Part shown: positions 18,056-27,648 of the stretch, in pieces
Layout of the letters: every line of letters starts with the position of its first letter
How positions within the stretch are numbered: the first letter of the stretch is position 1
Assembly: GCA_004556565.1 (NCBI GenBank)
Contig: SFGN01000004.1
Location: forward strand, 91,466 to 155,465
DNA: 64,000 nt
Direction of reading: 5' to 3'
Origin: Lachnospiraceae bacterium
Lineage (GTDB): Bacteria > Bacillota_A > Clostridia > Lachnospirales > Lachnospiraceae
Position numbers and translations under genes: made by a program
Notes under the pieces: generated by a model
Databases searched by the model: none
The model's input: only the letters and a program-made list of their open reading frames with translations
What the model was told of the DNA's origin: nothing

Positions 18056-18160
18056 ATGCCACGTTCTGATACAGGAGAAAGGCTTCGAAATATTCAGGCG
18101 TATGTAAAAGATTGTTATCAACGCCTCGGAGATTTGGGGGACGGAATAAAGGAGTTTTAA
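18056..18160 (+). CDS. Possible 34-residue coupled small ORF
   Basis: An open frame (MPRSDTGERL...GIKEF) exactly fills the gap: its ATG begins one base after the stop of the PfoR-like gene, and its stop ends one base before the ATG of the alarmone synthetase. The peptide is charged and could form an amphipathic helix. It has no clear Shine-Dalgarno and could be chance or only a translational-coupling device. Confidence 0.3.
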   Translation: MPRSDTGERLRNIQAYVKDCYQRLGDLGDGIKEF

Positions 18161-18161
18161 T

Positions 18162-18875
18162 ATGGAGAATAGATATCCGATAGATGAGGCTGTCAAGAAT
18201 TATGAAGATGTGGACAGTTGGAAGACTATTATTTTTCTTTATAATTCGGCATTAAAAGAGATGGAGACAAAACTGGAAATCTTGAATGATGAATTTCAGC
18301 ATGTGCATAAGTATAATCCGATCGAACATATAAAAACACGAATCAAATCACCTGAAAGTATAGTGAAAAAATTAAAGCGCTATGGCTATGAATCAACGAT
18401 AGAAAACATGGTAAAGTATGTTAATGATATCGCAGGTGTACGTCTGATCTGTTCATTTACGTCCGATATTTACAGGCTGGCGGAGATGATAGGAAATCAG
18501 AGTGATTTGAAAGTGCTGTCCATCAAAGACTATATTAAAAATCCGAAACCAAGCGGTTACAAGAGTTATCATATGATCGTTTCCGTGCCTATTTATCTGT
18601 CAAACAGTGTGGCGGATACAAAGGTTGAGATTCAGATCAGGACGATTGCAATGGACTTCTGGGCAAGCCTGGAGCATAAAATTTATTATAAGTTTGAAGG
18701 AAATGCACCGGATTATATCAGCCGTGACCTGAAGGAATGTGCCAGGATGACAGCTGAGCTTGATGATAAGATGCTTCTTTTGAACGAAGCAATACAGAAA
18801 TGTATTGAAGAAGAAGCCAGCCGGGAGGCGGGGCTTATTGAAGATGTGGTGAGGAATCTGGTGAATATAAAATAA
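18162..18875 (+). CDS. Small alarmone synthetase (GTP pyrophosphokinase, RelQ/YjbM-like)
   Basis: A 237-residue single-domain RelA/SpoT synthetase. Motifs: RIKSPESIVKKLKRYG, GVRLICSFTSDIYRL, KPSGYKSYHMIV and EIQIRTIAMDFWASLEHK. There is no HD hydrolase or TGS domain, so it should make (p)ppGpp (or pppApp-like) constitutively or allosterically. The RBS AAAGGAG is close to the ATG. It is followed after 14 bp by a metal ATPase, suggesting co-expression. A separate HD hydrolase gene lies at 25.2 kb. Confidence 0.92.
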   Translation: MENRYPIDEAVKNYEDVDSWKTIIFLYNSALKEMETKLEILNDEFQHVHKYNPIEHIKTRIKSPESIVKKLKRYGYESTIENMVKYVNDIAGVRLICSFTSDIYRLAEMIGNQSDLKVLSIKDYIKNPKPSGYKSYHMIVSVPIYLSNSVADTKVEIQIRTIAMDFWASLEHKIYYKFEGNAPDYISRDLKECARMTAELDDKMLLLNEAIQKCIEEEASREAGLIEDVVRNLVNIK

Positions 18876-18889
18876 TAAGGAGAGCCGAG

Positions 18890-20791
18890 ATGGCAAAAGA
18901 GGTAAAGAGAAAACTGGCAGTGATGGGGGTCGGCGCTGCAGCGTACATCGCTGCAATTATGCTGACTCGTTCCGGCAGGATGACCGGGGGTGTGGAGATG
19001 GCTGTATTTCTTCCTGCATTTCTGCTGCTTGCAGCAGAAGTAGTCTGGCAGACAACGGAGGCTATTGGAAGAGGAATGTTTGACGGTGGATTGAAAAACC
19101 TGAAAACATTAGGAAATAAATTATGGTCTTACAGTGACAGTATTCTGATTTTAATTGCTTCTGCGGGAGCAATGATCGTGGGGTATTATAAGGAAGCAGT
19201 AGGGGCGATTCTGTTTTTCCAGCTGGGAAAGCTGGCGGAGGTATTTTCCGTAAGTAAAACGAAAAAAGCTATTGCGCAATATATTGACATCCGGCCGGAA
19301 CATGCACATGTTAAGCTGGGCGGAAATGTTATTGATGTGGAGCCGGGGTATCTGGAGCCGAGGCAGATCATCGTAATTAAACCCGGAGAAAAAATACCGG
19401 TAGATGCAGTGGTGACACAGGGGAGCGGCCTGGTGGATATGAAGGCGCTGACGGGTGAATCTGTTCCGAAGGAAGTGAGGATCGGTGATCGTTTGTACGG
19501 CGGAACGATTAACCAGAACAGCATGCTGGAAGCAAGAGTTTCCAAAGTGTTTGAGGAATCTACAGCTTCCAGGATTGTGAAACTTGTGGAGTCGGTCGGA
19601 GAAAGAAAATCAGAAACAGAGAAGTTTGCAGACAAATTTATCCGGGTTTATACGCCGGTGGTGACATTGATGGGGATTCTCGTCATGCTCCTTCCGCCAA
19701 TGATGGCGGCAGGGCAAGACCCGGACACGTGGATTTACCGGGGACTGATCTTTCTGGTAGCGGCCTGTCCGTTTGGGTTGCTTGTGTCTGTGCCCTTGGC
19801 ATTTTTAGGAGGAATCGGTGCGGCAACGAGGCAGGGAATTCTGATTAAAGGGAGTAATTATCTTGAGGCTCTTGCGAAGACAGATACATTTGTATTTGAC
19901 AAAACAGGAACGCTGACAGAAGGTTTTTTTAAAGTACAGGAGATTTGCCCAAGAGGAATGAAAGCAAGAGAACTGCTGGATCTGATGGCTCACGCAGAAG
20001 CGTTTTCCACACATCCGATTGCTGTTTCGTTGAGAAAATCATATGGCAGGAAACTGGACATGCAGAGGGTCACCGGTATTGAAGAATCTTCCGGATTTGG
20101 TGTAAAGGCGACGGTGGACGGAAGGAAGGTCCTGGTCGGCAGCGATCGGTATCTGAATCAGGAGGGAATCTTCTGCAAAAAAATACCGGGACCGGGAACT
20201 CAGGTACATGTTGCAGTAGACGATTCTTATGCCGGGTATGCTTTGATCGCAGATGTCCTGAGGGCGGATGCAAAACAGACAGTTCAATGGATGTCGCGCC
20301 ATCAGATTGAGACAGTAATACTGACGGGGGATAATGAAGAGGCTGCAGAGTCAACAGCAAGGCAGCTTGGAATCACGCATGTATATGCGAATCTGATGCC
20401 GGAAAATAAAGTTGATTTGTTGGAGGAATTTATGGGCGGTGAGATGGAAGGCGAAAAGCTGGCATTTGTCGGGGATGGAATTAATGATGCTCCGGTGCTG
20501 GCCCGCGCGGATGTCGGGATCGCTATGGGCGGACTTGGTGCGGATGCCGCACTGGAGGCTGCAGATATCGTTCTGATGGAAGATGAGCCTTATAAAATCG
20601 TCAGGGCGATCCGTATTTCCAGGGAAACAATTCGTTCAGTAAACCAGAATTTTGTTTTTGCAATGATGATGAAAGTATTACTGCTTATTCTTGCGTTTGT
20701 CGGTCTGATTTCTATGCGGCGTGCCATTGTTGCGGATATAGGTGTAATGTTACTGGGAATTCTGAATTCATTTTGGATCTTGTACATATAA
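18890..20791 (+). CDS. P1B-type heavy-metal ATPase with an atypical CPF motif
   Basis: A 633-residue P-type ATPase: membrane segments at the N-terminus, actuator motif TGES (LTGESVPKEV), phosphorylation site DKTGTLTEG (Asp near 337), nucleotide domain, hinge GDGINDAPVLARADVG and two C-terminal membrane segments. There is no N-terminal HMA metal-binding domain. The transmembrane metal site reads AACPFGLLVSVP, where most P1B pumps have CPC, so the second cysteine is replaced by Phe. Overall it resembles zinc/cadmium/cobalt exporters, but the altered site makes the metal uncertain. It lies 14 bp after the alarmone synthetase. Confidence 0.9.
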   Translation: MAKEVKRKLAVMGVGAAAYIAAIMLTRSGRMTGGVEMAVFLPAFLLLAAEVVWQTTEAIGRGMFDGGLKNLKTLGNKLWSYSDSILILIASAGAMIVGYYKEAVGAILFFQLGKLAEVFSVSKTKKAIAQYIDIRPEHAHVKLGGNVIDVEPGYLEPRQIIVIKPGEKIPVDAVVTQGSGLVDMKALTGESVPKEVRIGDRLYGGTINQNSMLEARVSKVFEESTASRIVKLVESVGERKSETEKFADKFIRVYTPVVTLMGILVMLLPPMMAAGQDPDTWIYRGLIFLVAACPFGLLVSVPLAFLGGIGAATRQGILIKGSNYLEALAKTDTFVFDKTGTLTEGFFKVQEICPRGMKARELLDLMAHAEAFSTHPIAVSLRKSYGRKLDMQRVTGIEESSGFGVKATVDGRKVLVGSDRYLNQEGIFCKKIPGPGTQVHVAVDDSYAGYALIADVLRADAKQTVQWMSRHQIETVILTGDNEEAAESTARQLGITHVYANLMPENKVDLLEEFMGGEMEGEKLAFVGDGINDAPVLARADVGIAMGGLGADAALEAADIVLMEDEPYKIVRAIRISRETIRSVNQNFVFAMMMKVLLLILAFVGLISMRRAIVADIGVMLLGILNSFWILYI

Positions 20792-20813
20792 TAGCGGGAG
20801 TAGGGATAAAATC

Positions 20814-21395
20814 ATGAGAAAAATCAAGATGATATTTCTGGCAGGAATCGTATGTCTTCTTTGCGGCTGTACCAACAGGCTCGAAGTGTGTAGAGATCTT
20901 TTGAAGCAGGGGAAGTATGCGGAGGCAGAAGCTGTTTTCCGTGAAGAAATCACTGAGTCGGTACAGATACAGGAAAATATGGACGATGAAAGAAAAGCCG
21001 CGGATGCAAAGGTCAGGGAGGCGGAAGCACGCCGCGGGCTCGGCATTGTGCTCTATGAGCGGCAGAAGTATGAGGAAGCTGCCGCAGAACTTAAAAAAGT
21101 TCTGGAGCTTGAGGGAAAAGAAACTCCGGCAATTTATAACCTGATAGGGGTATGCGCGATGAACCTTAAGGATTATGACGGCGCGATTGAAGCTTTTTCA
21201 GCGGGAATTGCACTTCCTGCATCAGAAGATCAGGAAGAGGCAAATCTGGTCCGGGAAATGAGTTATAATCTGGTCATCTGTTATGAGAAGAAGAAAGACT
21301 GGGCAGGTGCGAGGGAAGCGGCGCGGGCTTATGCGGAAGCATATCCGCAGGATAAGGAGATGCAGAAGGAACTGGAATTTCTGGAAACAAGATGA
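20814..21395 (+). CDS. TPR lipoprotein
   Basis: A 193-residue protein. A short signal sequence ends in a lipobox (CLLCGC, lipidated Cys near residue 20). Two or three tetratricopeptide-like helix pairs follow (RLEVCRDLLKQGKYAEAEAVF, LGIVLYERQKYEEAAAELKK, AIYNLIGVCAMNLKDYDGAIEAF). It is probably a membrane-tethered protein-interaction scaffold. Function unknown. It starts 22 bp after the metal ATPase and may be in the same transcript. Confidence 0.75.
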   Translation: MRKIKMIFLAGIVCLLCGCTNRLEVCRDLLKQGKYAEAEAVFREEITESVQIQENMDDERKAADAKVREAEARRGLGIVLYERQKYEEAAAELKKVLELEGKETPAIYNLIGVCAMNLKDYDGAIEAFSAGIALPASEDQEEANLVREMSYNLVICYEKKKDWAGAREAARAYAEAYPQDKEMQKELEFLETR

Positions 21396-21514
21396 TTGTA
21401 AGGACCAGTTATATGTGGTCACAGGGAAACAAAGTGATGATCGGGCTCGCATGAAGCAGAGGAAAAGGAAGTCGTGACCGGGATTACGTGTGGCAGAAGG
21501 AACAAGGTAATTGT

Positions 21515-22762
21515 ATGATTGAATTGCGTGAAATAGTGGAAACGAAAGAAAGGGTAATTCTTGTCGGTGTTCAGTTTGATGAAAATAGTCCGGCGGAAGA
21601 GTCGCTGGATGAGCTGGCGGAACTTGCCCGGACAGCAGGGGCGGAAGTGGCAGGATGCCTGATTCAGAATCGTGAGGCGGTCCATTCTGCAACATATATC
21701 GGAAAAGGAAAATTGCTGGAGCTGAAAGAACTGCTTTGGGAAACAGAAAGCTCCGGCATCATCTGTGACGATGAGCTGACATCTGTTCAGATTAGAAATC
21801 TGGAACAGGAGCTGGACTGCAAGGTGATCGACAGGACATTGCTGATTCTGGATATTTTTGCGGCAAGGGCAGTGTCCGGGGAAGGGAAAATCCAGGTGGA
21901 GCTGGCACAGCTGCGTTACCGGGCGTCCCGCCTGGTGGGACTTCGGAATTCCTTATCCCGTCTGGGAGGCGGTATCGGAACAAGAGGACCGGGAGAGAAG
22001 AAGCTGGAGATGGACAGACGCCTGATCCGGGAAAGAATCAGCAGATTAAAAAAAGAGCTTGAAGATGTGGAGCAGCACCGGGAATTGATTCGCTCTCAGC
22101 GGAAAAATTCAAATCTGAAAGTGGCGGCTTTGGTCGGATATACATCAGCAGGGAAAAGCAGCCTGGAAAATGCACTGACGGGTGCTGACATTCTGGAAGA
22201 CGCAATGCTGTTCTCTACTCTGGATACAACAACACGCGCTTTGGAGCTGGAGGGGGCGCAGAAAATACTGCTGACAGATACGGTCGGATTCATCCGTAAA
22301 CTTCCGCACCATCTGATAGAAGCATTCAAGAGCACGCTGGAGGAAGCAAAATATGCGGATATTATTCTTCATGTGGTAGATGCGTCCAACCCGCAGATGG
22401 AAGTGCAGATGCATGTTGTATATGAAACTCTGAGACAGCTCGGAGTGGAAGGAAAACCGGTGATAACACTGTTTAATAAACAGGACAAGCTGGAATCACC
22501 GTCAAAGTTCCGGGATTTTCACGCGGACTACAGCATTCCGGTATCTGCAAAAACAGGACAGGGACTGGAAAAATTGAAAAGTGTCCTTACGGAAATTATA
22601 AGAAAGGAACAGATTTATATCGAAAGAGTATTTCCATTTGCCGAAGCAGGGAAAATACAATTGATCCGTAAAAACGGGCAGCTTTTGGAGGAAGCATATG
22701 AGGCAGAGGGAATCCGGGTCAAGGCATATGTGCCAAAAGCAATTTACGGGAAATTAATCTGA
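21515..22762 (+). CDS. hflX: GTPase HflX
   Basis: A 415-residue protein. The ATG at 21515 is preferred to a GTG at 21488 because homologues begin near MIELRE; its ribosome site is weak. The N-terminal HflX domain contains the glycine-rich loop RLGGGIGTRGPGEKKLE, followed by a GTPase domain with G1 GYTSAGKSS, G3 DTVGFI and G4 NKQD. HflX splits or rescues stalled 70S ribosomes under stress. The gene is convergent with the reductase: the two stop codons touch, forming TGATCA at 22760-22765. Confidence 0.95.
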   Translation: MIELREIVETKERVILVGVQFDENSPAEESLDELAELARTAGAEVAGCLIQNREAVHSATYIGKGKLLELKELLWETESSGIICDDELTSVQIRNLEQELDCKVIDRTLLILDIFAARAVSGEGKIQVELAQLRYRASRLVGLRNSLSRLGGGIGTRGPGEKKLEMDRRLIRERISRLKKELEDVEQHRELIRSQRKNSNLKVAALVGYTSAGKSSLENALTGADILEDAMLFSTLDTTTRALELEGAQKILLTDTVGFIRKLPHHLIEAFKSTLEEAKYADIILHVVDASNPQMEVQMHVVYETLRQLGVEGKPVITLFNKQDKLESPSKFRDFHADYSIPVSAKTGQGLEKLKSVLTEIIRKEQIYIERVFPFAEAGKIQLIRKNGQLLEEAYEAEGIRVKAYVPKAIYGKLI

Positions 22763-23494
22763 TCAAATAAATCCCCCATCGAATCCGATAACCTGTCCGG
22801 TCAGGTAAGGATGGTTTTCAGCCAGATCAAGCACCAGCCGGGCGGTTTCTTCCGGTGTGCCGAAACGGCCTGCCGGGATTTCATCCATCAGGGTCTGCCG
22901 TTCTTCTTCCGAAAAGCAGGCATTCATGGCTGTGTCGATGACTCCGCAGGCAATGGCATTTACCTGGATGTTGCTTGGAGCAAGCTCTTTTGCAAGAGCC
23001 ATCGTCAGGCCGTTTACCCCTGCTTTGGCGGCAGAGTAAGCAGCTTCGCAGGAAGCCCCGACACGCCCCCACATGGAGGAAATGTTAATGATTTTTCCCT
23101 GCTTTTTAGATACCATATAAGGGATTGCCGCACGGGAACAGTAGAATATCGAAGAAAGGTTCGTCTCAATTGTCCTCTCCCAGTCAGCATCGCTCATATC
23201 TGTCAGAAGTCCGACATAAGAAATACCGGCGTTATTTACGAGTATGTCCAGACCCCCTCGTACATCGCAAATCTGACGGAAAACACGTCGGACATCTCCG
23301 GCATTTCCAACATCTCCGGGTACTGCCATACAGCAAAAGCCTTCACTGCGAAGTGATTTTTCCAGTTCATTCAGCACGTTGACAGAACGAAAACTGTTTA
23401 TAAAAACAAAATATCCGGCACGTGCAAAAGTCTCTGCACATGCTCTTCCTATGCCTCTTGAGGCTCCTGTGATTAATACCGTTTTCTGTTTCAT
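22763..23494 (-). CDS. SDR-family oxidoreductase (FabG-like)
   Basis: A 243-residue short-chain dehydrogenase: cofactor loop TGASRGIG, NNAG motif, catalytic Ser (NISSMWG) and YSAAK (Tyr-x3-Lys). It is closest in style to 3-oxoacyl-ACP reductase FabG, but it stands alone rather than in a fab operon, so its substrate is open. It reads on the minus strand and has CTCCTTG (reverse of CAAGGAG) before the start. Confidence 0.88.
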   Translation of the reverse strand: MKQKTVLITGASRGIGRACAETFARAGYFVFINSFRSVNVLNELEKSLRSEGFCCMAVPGDVGNAGDVRRVFRQICDVRGGLDILVNNAGISYVGLLTDMSDADWERTIETNLSSIFYCSRAAIPYMVSKKQGKIINISSMWGRVGASCEAAYSAAKAGVNGLTMALAKELAPSNIQVNAIACGVIDTAMNACFSEEERQTLMDEIPAGRFGTPEETARLVLDLAENHPYLTGQVIGFDGGFI

Positions 23495-23579
23495 ATCTCA
23501 AATCTCCTTGTAAAAGTTGTATGGTATAAGTAATAAATAAGTGCTTTACAGAAATAGTATTTAATATAATATGGTTTTG

Positions 23580-24168
23580 TTATTCTCTTATCTGATTTTC
23601 AGGAATCAAAGAATAGTCATACATTACCTCTGAATGATTATCCAACACAAGTACCTTGTCCAATATGTTTCCTGTTAATCTGTCGGTAATTAGTTTATAA
23701 ATTTTAGAAATTCTGTAATATTTATTTCCTTCTTTTGCAAAATGATGGTTTTCTTCAACCAATTTATAGCACCATGGAAATTCTCTTCCACTTCTTAATT
23801 CTGCATGCAGAGTTTCGCCCTCGCACCATAAACACAGTTGAACATCTTGATCAGTATTGTTTCTGAACCTATAATCAATATAATTGTAACTGACAGAAGT
23901 ACCTGAACTGAACGGGATTCTCTTTCCTTCGTCCGGGGCAAGCGCATCGGAATGGTTATGAAATTCAGTTGTTTCTAAAGGGCTATGTAAAATCAGCAAG
24001 TGTAATTTGGAATAATTCATCGATTTCCGGTGTTGAATCTTCACCATGATGAACTAATGTATTATCTATATCAAATATGACCCCTCTGTATCCCAGGTTA
24101 TATAGTTTGTTATAATCAATTTGAAACACGCTTTCCGCATATTCAAAAGGGTAAAGAATTTTAAACAT
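23580..24168 (-). pseudogene. Deletion fusion of a YqeG-like phosphatase start and a VanW-like protein end
   Basis: On the minus strand the frame from 24168 begins MFKILYPFEYAESVFQIDY and contains GVIFDIDNTLVHHG, the N-terminal 50 residues of YqeG-type HAD phosphatases, but it stops at 23983. In another frame, from about 24005 to 23580, runs the end of a VanW-family protein (LHLLILHSPLE, FHNHSDALAPDEG, SSGTSVSYNYIDYRF, ILDNHSEVMYDY). The two halves join near 24000-24010 out of frame, which is what a deletion between two once separate genes would leave. Neither half is functional. The DNA is AT-richer than its surroundings. Confidence 0.75.
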
Positions 24169-24216
24169 CTCAGATCCTCCGCTATATTGCCAAAACTGTT
24201 TTGCAAGTCAGACCTT

Positions 24217-24881
24217 TTATCTGATATATCCACATACTTTATTAATCTGCTCGTTAAAAGTTCCATTGAACTTGTTTTCAAAAAATGCACCGCCAATCGT
24301 AAATCCCCATGGGGATGCTGCTTTGATTTCATCTAATCTTTTGTATGTATTTATACTGCCGGCAACACATACAGGAGAAGAAATCTGCGATACAAAACTA
24401 TTAATTAATGCCGCGGCATCACCTGTATATCTGTATCCTAACAAATCAAAACCATAAACACCTTTTTTAAGAAGGTTAACAGCTTCTTCTATCATTCCGT
24501 CAACAGTACCCTCCAGTATAGACGGCCGGCCGGTAACCTTTCCGACAAATGGCATATATTTCAGATGGTTTTGCCGGCAGAACTCATTTACACAATCAGA
24601 ATATGAAGTTCCCATGAGAATATCGCATCCACATTCCAAAGCTATTTTAGCTCCTTCCATAGAAGCTTTTTCTGTGTATGTGACGACCTCTAAAACAGTT
24701 GATTTTCCACATTCTTTCATGTACAAAATAGTTCTTCCATCTGCGCTAAGGGCAGACCCTCTTCTTTGAATCCCCAATATTTTGCCCTGGTATTTTTACA
24801 TTGTTCAAAAATCTGATAAGCATTCTTCACGGTACAATCATTATGTGTCAACATTACAATTAATTCCGGACTGTGATTCAT
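24217..24881 (-). pseudogene. Frameshifted TIM-barrel-like gene
   Basis: A minus-strand start at 24881 with GGAGG at 24893-24897 encodes MNHSPELIVMLTHNDCTVKN...GFKEEGLPLAQMEELFCT and stops. The protein continues in another frame from about 24718 (MKECGKSTVLEVVTYTEKA) to 24217, ending with a phosphate-loop-like VAGSINTYKRLDEIK and FTIGGAFFENKF. The two parts fit end to end, so a single-base shift near 24715-24722 breaks one gene of about 220 codons. The fold looks like a phosphate-binding beta/alpha barrel; I cannot name the enzyme. A sequencing error is an alternative explanation. Confidence 0.6.
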
Positions 24882-25187
24882 AAGTAAACTAACCTCCGAT
24901 GCTAAAAGTCTATATTTATGGACAAGTATGTATAAATATGTAACATTTTACAACATAATCTGCATGTTATCAAATATTATTATCACTTTCTGTACTGATT
25001 CGGGCTATAATTCTTACTGGTGTCCCAGTCAGAGGTCTTTTTGATCTTTTCGTTGTGATTCCGGCGGGCTTGTGATATCATTTTTTTAGAGACTCGTGGT
25101 AAATTTGTCAGTGAGAATCTGTGAAAAAGCCATGTTTACGGCATTAAGCAGTATATGATCATATCATGTGAAAAGGGGGTCCAGAAT

Positions 25188-25745
25188 ATGATTAACCAGG
25201 CCATTGAATTTGCAACAAAAGCCCATGAAGGACAGTACAGGAAAGGTACAAAAAGACCGTATATCGTTCACCCGATAGAGGTGGCGGATATTGTGACGAC
25301 AATGACCCGGGATGAAGAAGTCATCAGTGCGGCGGTACTGCATGATACGATTGAGGACTGTAAAGGAATCACGGAAGAAGTGATTGCAGAGCAGTTCGGC
25401 AGCAGGGTGGCATCCCTGGTTGCGGCAGAAAGCGAGGACAAGTCAAAAAGCTGGGAGGAGCGTAAAAGCACGACAATCCACAGGCTTCGGACAGCACCGA
25501 GAGAGGTACAGATGATTGCTTTGGGGGACAAGCTTTCCAATATGAGAGATATTTGCAGGGATTATCCTGTGGTCGGGGATGGATTGTGGAAGAGATTCCG
25601 GATGCAGAGCAAACGGGCAATCGGATGGTATTACAAAGGCATCCGGGAATCGTTAAGAGAAGCATTTCAGGGGGAAGAAGCATATGAAGAATATAGCAGG
25701 CTAGTAACCGAAATGTTTGGGGATGAACCACCCTCGCTGGAATGA
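25188..25745 (+). CDS. HD-domain small alarmone hydrolase (MESH1/SAH-like)
   Basis: A 185-residue HD phosphohydrolase; the ATG at 25188 follows AGGGGG. The motifs are those of the RelA/SpoT hydrolase domain: RKGTKRPYIVHPIEVA, LHDTIEDCK (metal-binding HD) and LGDKLSNMRD. No synthetase domain is attached, so it likely degrades (p)ppGpp or a related nucleotide. It is unlinked to the small synthetase 7 kb upstream but would balance it. The stretch 24898-25187 before it holds only an AT-rich region with a TATAAT near 25012. Confidence 0.85.
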   Translation: MINQAIEFATKAHEGQYRKGTKRPYIVHPIEVADIVTTMTRDEEVISAAVLHDTIEDCKGITEEVIAEQFGSRVASLVAAESEDKSKSWEERKSTTIHRLRTAPREVQMIALGDKLSNMRDICRDYPVVGDGLWKRFRMQSKRAIGWYYKGIRESLREAFQGEEAYEEYSRLVTEMFGDEPPSLE

Positions 25746-25915
25746 AGGGACAGAATTGGGAAAGATTGATTTATCCAAAAGAATTGGATTAATCTGTAAG
25801 ATAATATATTCATCTTCCTTTATTTAATATAGCATTGCAGGTTAAATGCTGCATAATGTATAAGTTGAGGGATATAGTTTCTAAAAATGGTTTTCTGAGA
25901 AGGAGGGTTAAGAGG

Positions 25916-27598
25916 ATGAAAAGAAATTTGAAATTATTACTTGCTGTGGGGTTGTTTTTGTTTAGTGTTTTGACGCTATATTCCAAAACCGACGTGGTTT
26001 ATGCAGAGGAAGCAACGATAATAGCGTCAGGAAGCTGTGGGGATGATTTGCTGTGGATACTGGATTGCGATGGAAAGCTGACTGTCAGTGGAACGGGGGA
26101 GATGTATTCATACGTTAAAGAAGAACCAAGCGTATTCCTGCCATATAAAGATGTGGTTAAAGAAATAGAGATTAAGCCGGGAGCTGTCAGTATTGGAAGC
26201 CGGACATTTTGTTCATTCCAACAGCTTGAAAAAGTGACTATACCGGAGGGGGTAAGAGTAATAGGGACGGAAGCATTCAAGGAATGCACGTCACTGGAAG
26301 AAATCCGGCTTCCGGAAGGCCTTGAGTACATTGAAGATGCGGCTTTTTCTGACTGTATTGAGCTGTCGAAGATTTATATCCCTCCATCTGTAACAAGATT
26401 ATATTCTGAAGCGATATCGGGATGCAGCAAGTTAAAAACAGTTGGACCAGAGGGCGGAGATTATAATATTGAGCTTGGTGCAGGGATACCGGATTGTATA
26501 TTCCTTGCAAACGAATATATCGAAAGCGTGGTTATTCCTGACGGAATCAGTAAGATACCAGATTCTGCATTTAAATATGCGTCGAATCTGAAGAGCGTTA
26601 TTAGTCCGGATGATGTGAAAGAAATAGGACGTGAAGCGTTTTACGACTGCGGTAATCTGGAGGATATCGTGATGCCGGAAACTATGCCGAATGTGAAGAG
26701 CCACGCATTTACCGGCTCGAACAAAGCAGAAAAGTATAACTTTCCTTTCTGTCATGATATTTATGGAACAAAGGATATCACATCGATTTGGACCGGCGAA
26801 GTGCTGGAATTAGCTCCGGAGTTTTACAAATACGAGATTCTTGAAGGGGAGCAGTTGGCGGAGCAGTATACAGAATCAGGAAGCTTCAACGTAATGAGTA
26901 CAGTTTACTGTATCAGATTTAAAGTGCCCGGAAAGGTAAAAATCAGGGTGACAAGATCAGATGCAGAGAATTCGGTTTCAACAGATTGGGAATTTGTTGT
27001 TTCAGAAAAACCGTTGAAAGACATTTCTGGTTCAGAATGGTATTTCAATACTGTGAAATCCATTTATCGAAACGGTATTATGACAGGATATGCAAACGGA
27101 AATTTTGGACCGGCAGATATTCTTACCAGAGGTCAGTTTGCGACTGTGTTGTACCGTATGGAAGGAAAACCGGAAATCAGATATAAAGATGTTTTTCCGG
27201 ACGTCGCAGAAGAGGAATTTTATGCAGAGCCTGTTGTGTGGGCCTATGAGAATGGAATCATAACCGGATATTCAGACAGTGGGAAATTCGGTCCGTCTGA
27301 TCCAATCAACAGAGAACAGGCAAATACAATTCTGTATCGCTATGCAAAAGCCAAAGGACTTGATACAGATATAAGTTCGGAAAAAACCAATCGTGCAGAA
27401 GATTTCCTTGATTATGGAAACGTATCAGAGTATGCAAAGGAAGCAGTTTCATGGGCTGTCGGAATCCACATGATGATGGGACAGGACAGATTATTAGAGC
27501 CGAAGGATAATACAAACCGTGCGGTAGCCGCGGCGTTGTTGATGAGGTATTATTACTATTATGGCGGAATAGAGGGAATAGTGGTGGAATTCTATTAA
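25916..27598 (+). CDS. BspA-type leucine-rich-repeat surface protein with SLH anchor
   Basis: A 560-residue secreted protein. The start at 25916 is supported by AAGGAGG (25900-25906). A signal peptide (about 1-32) is followed by LRR_5/BspA repeats (LEKVTIPEGVRVIGTEAF, LEEIRLPEGLEYIEDAAF) to about residue 260, an Ig-like stretch, and three S-layer homology repeats from about 371 to the end (WYFNTVKSIYRNGIMTGY, GFGP/REQ patterns). The SLH repeats bind secondary cell-wall polymer, so the LRR part is displayed outside and may bind host or bacterial ligands. The SLH part is clearly related to those of the sialidase and hexosaminidase at 56-63 kb. Confidence 0.88.
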   Translation: MKRNLKLLLAVGLFLFSVLTLYSKTDVVYAEEATIIASGSCGDDLLWILDCDGKLTVSGTGEMYSYVKEEPSVFLPYKDVVKEIEIKPGAVSIGSRTFCSFQQLEKVTIPEGVRVIGTEAFKECTSLEEIRLPEGLEYIEDAAFSDCIELSKIYIPPSVTRLYSEAISGCSKLKTVGPEGGDYNIELGAGIPDCIFLANEYIESVVIPDGISKIPDSAFKYASNLKSVISPDDVKEIGREAFYDCGNLEDIVMPETMPNVKSHAFTGSNKAEKYNFPFCHDIYGTKDITSIWTGEVLELAPEFYKYEILEGEQLAEQYTESGSFNVMSTVYCIRFKVPGKVKIRVTRSDAENSVSTDWEFVVSEKPLKDISGSEWYFNTVKSIYRNGIMTGYANGNFGPADILTRGQFATVLYRMEGKPEIRYKDVFPDVAEEEFYAEPVVWAYENGIITGYSDSGKFGPSDPINREQANTILYRYAKAKGLDTDISSEKTNRAEDFLDYGNVSEYAKEAVSWAVGIHMMMGQDRLLEPKDNTNRAVAAALLMRYYYYYGGIEGIVVEFY

Positions 27599-27619
27599 TA
27601 GCAGACATTGATTTTGATG

Positions 27620-27648
27620 GGCTGCCGCATTTCGCGGCAGCCTGTTTC
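27620..27648 (+). terminator. Intrinsic terminator of the LRR-SLH gene
   Basis: GGCTGCCGC (27620-27628) pairs with GCGGCAGCC (27634-27642), loop ATTTC, followed by TGTTTCT. Confidence 0.75.
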
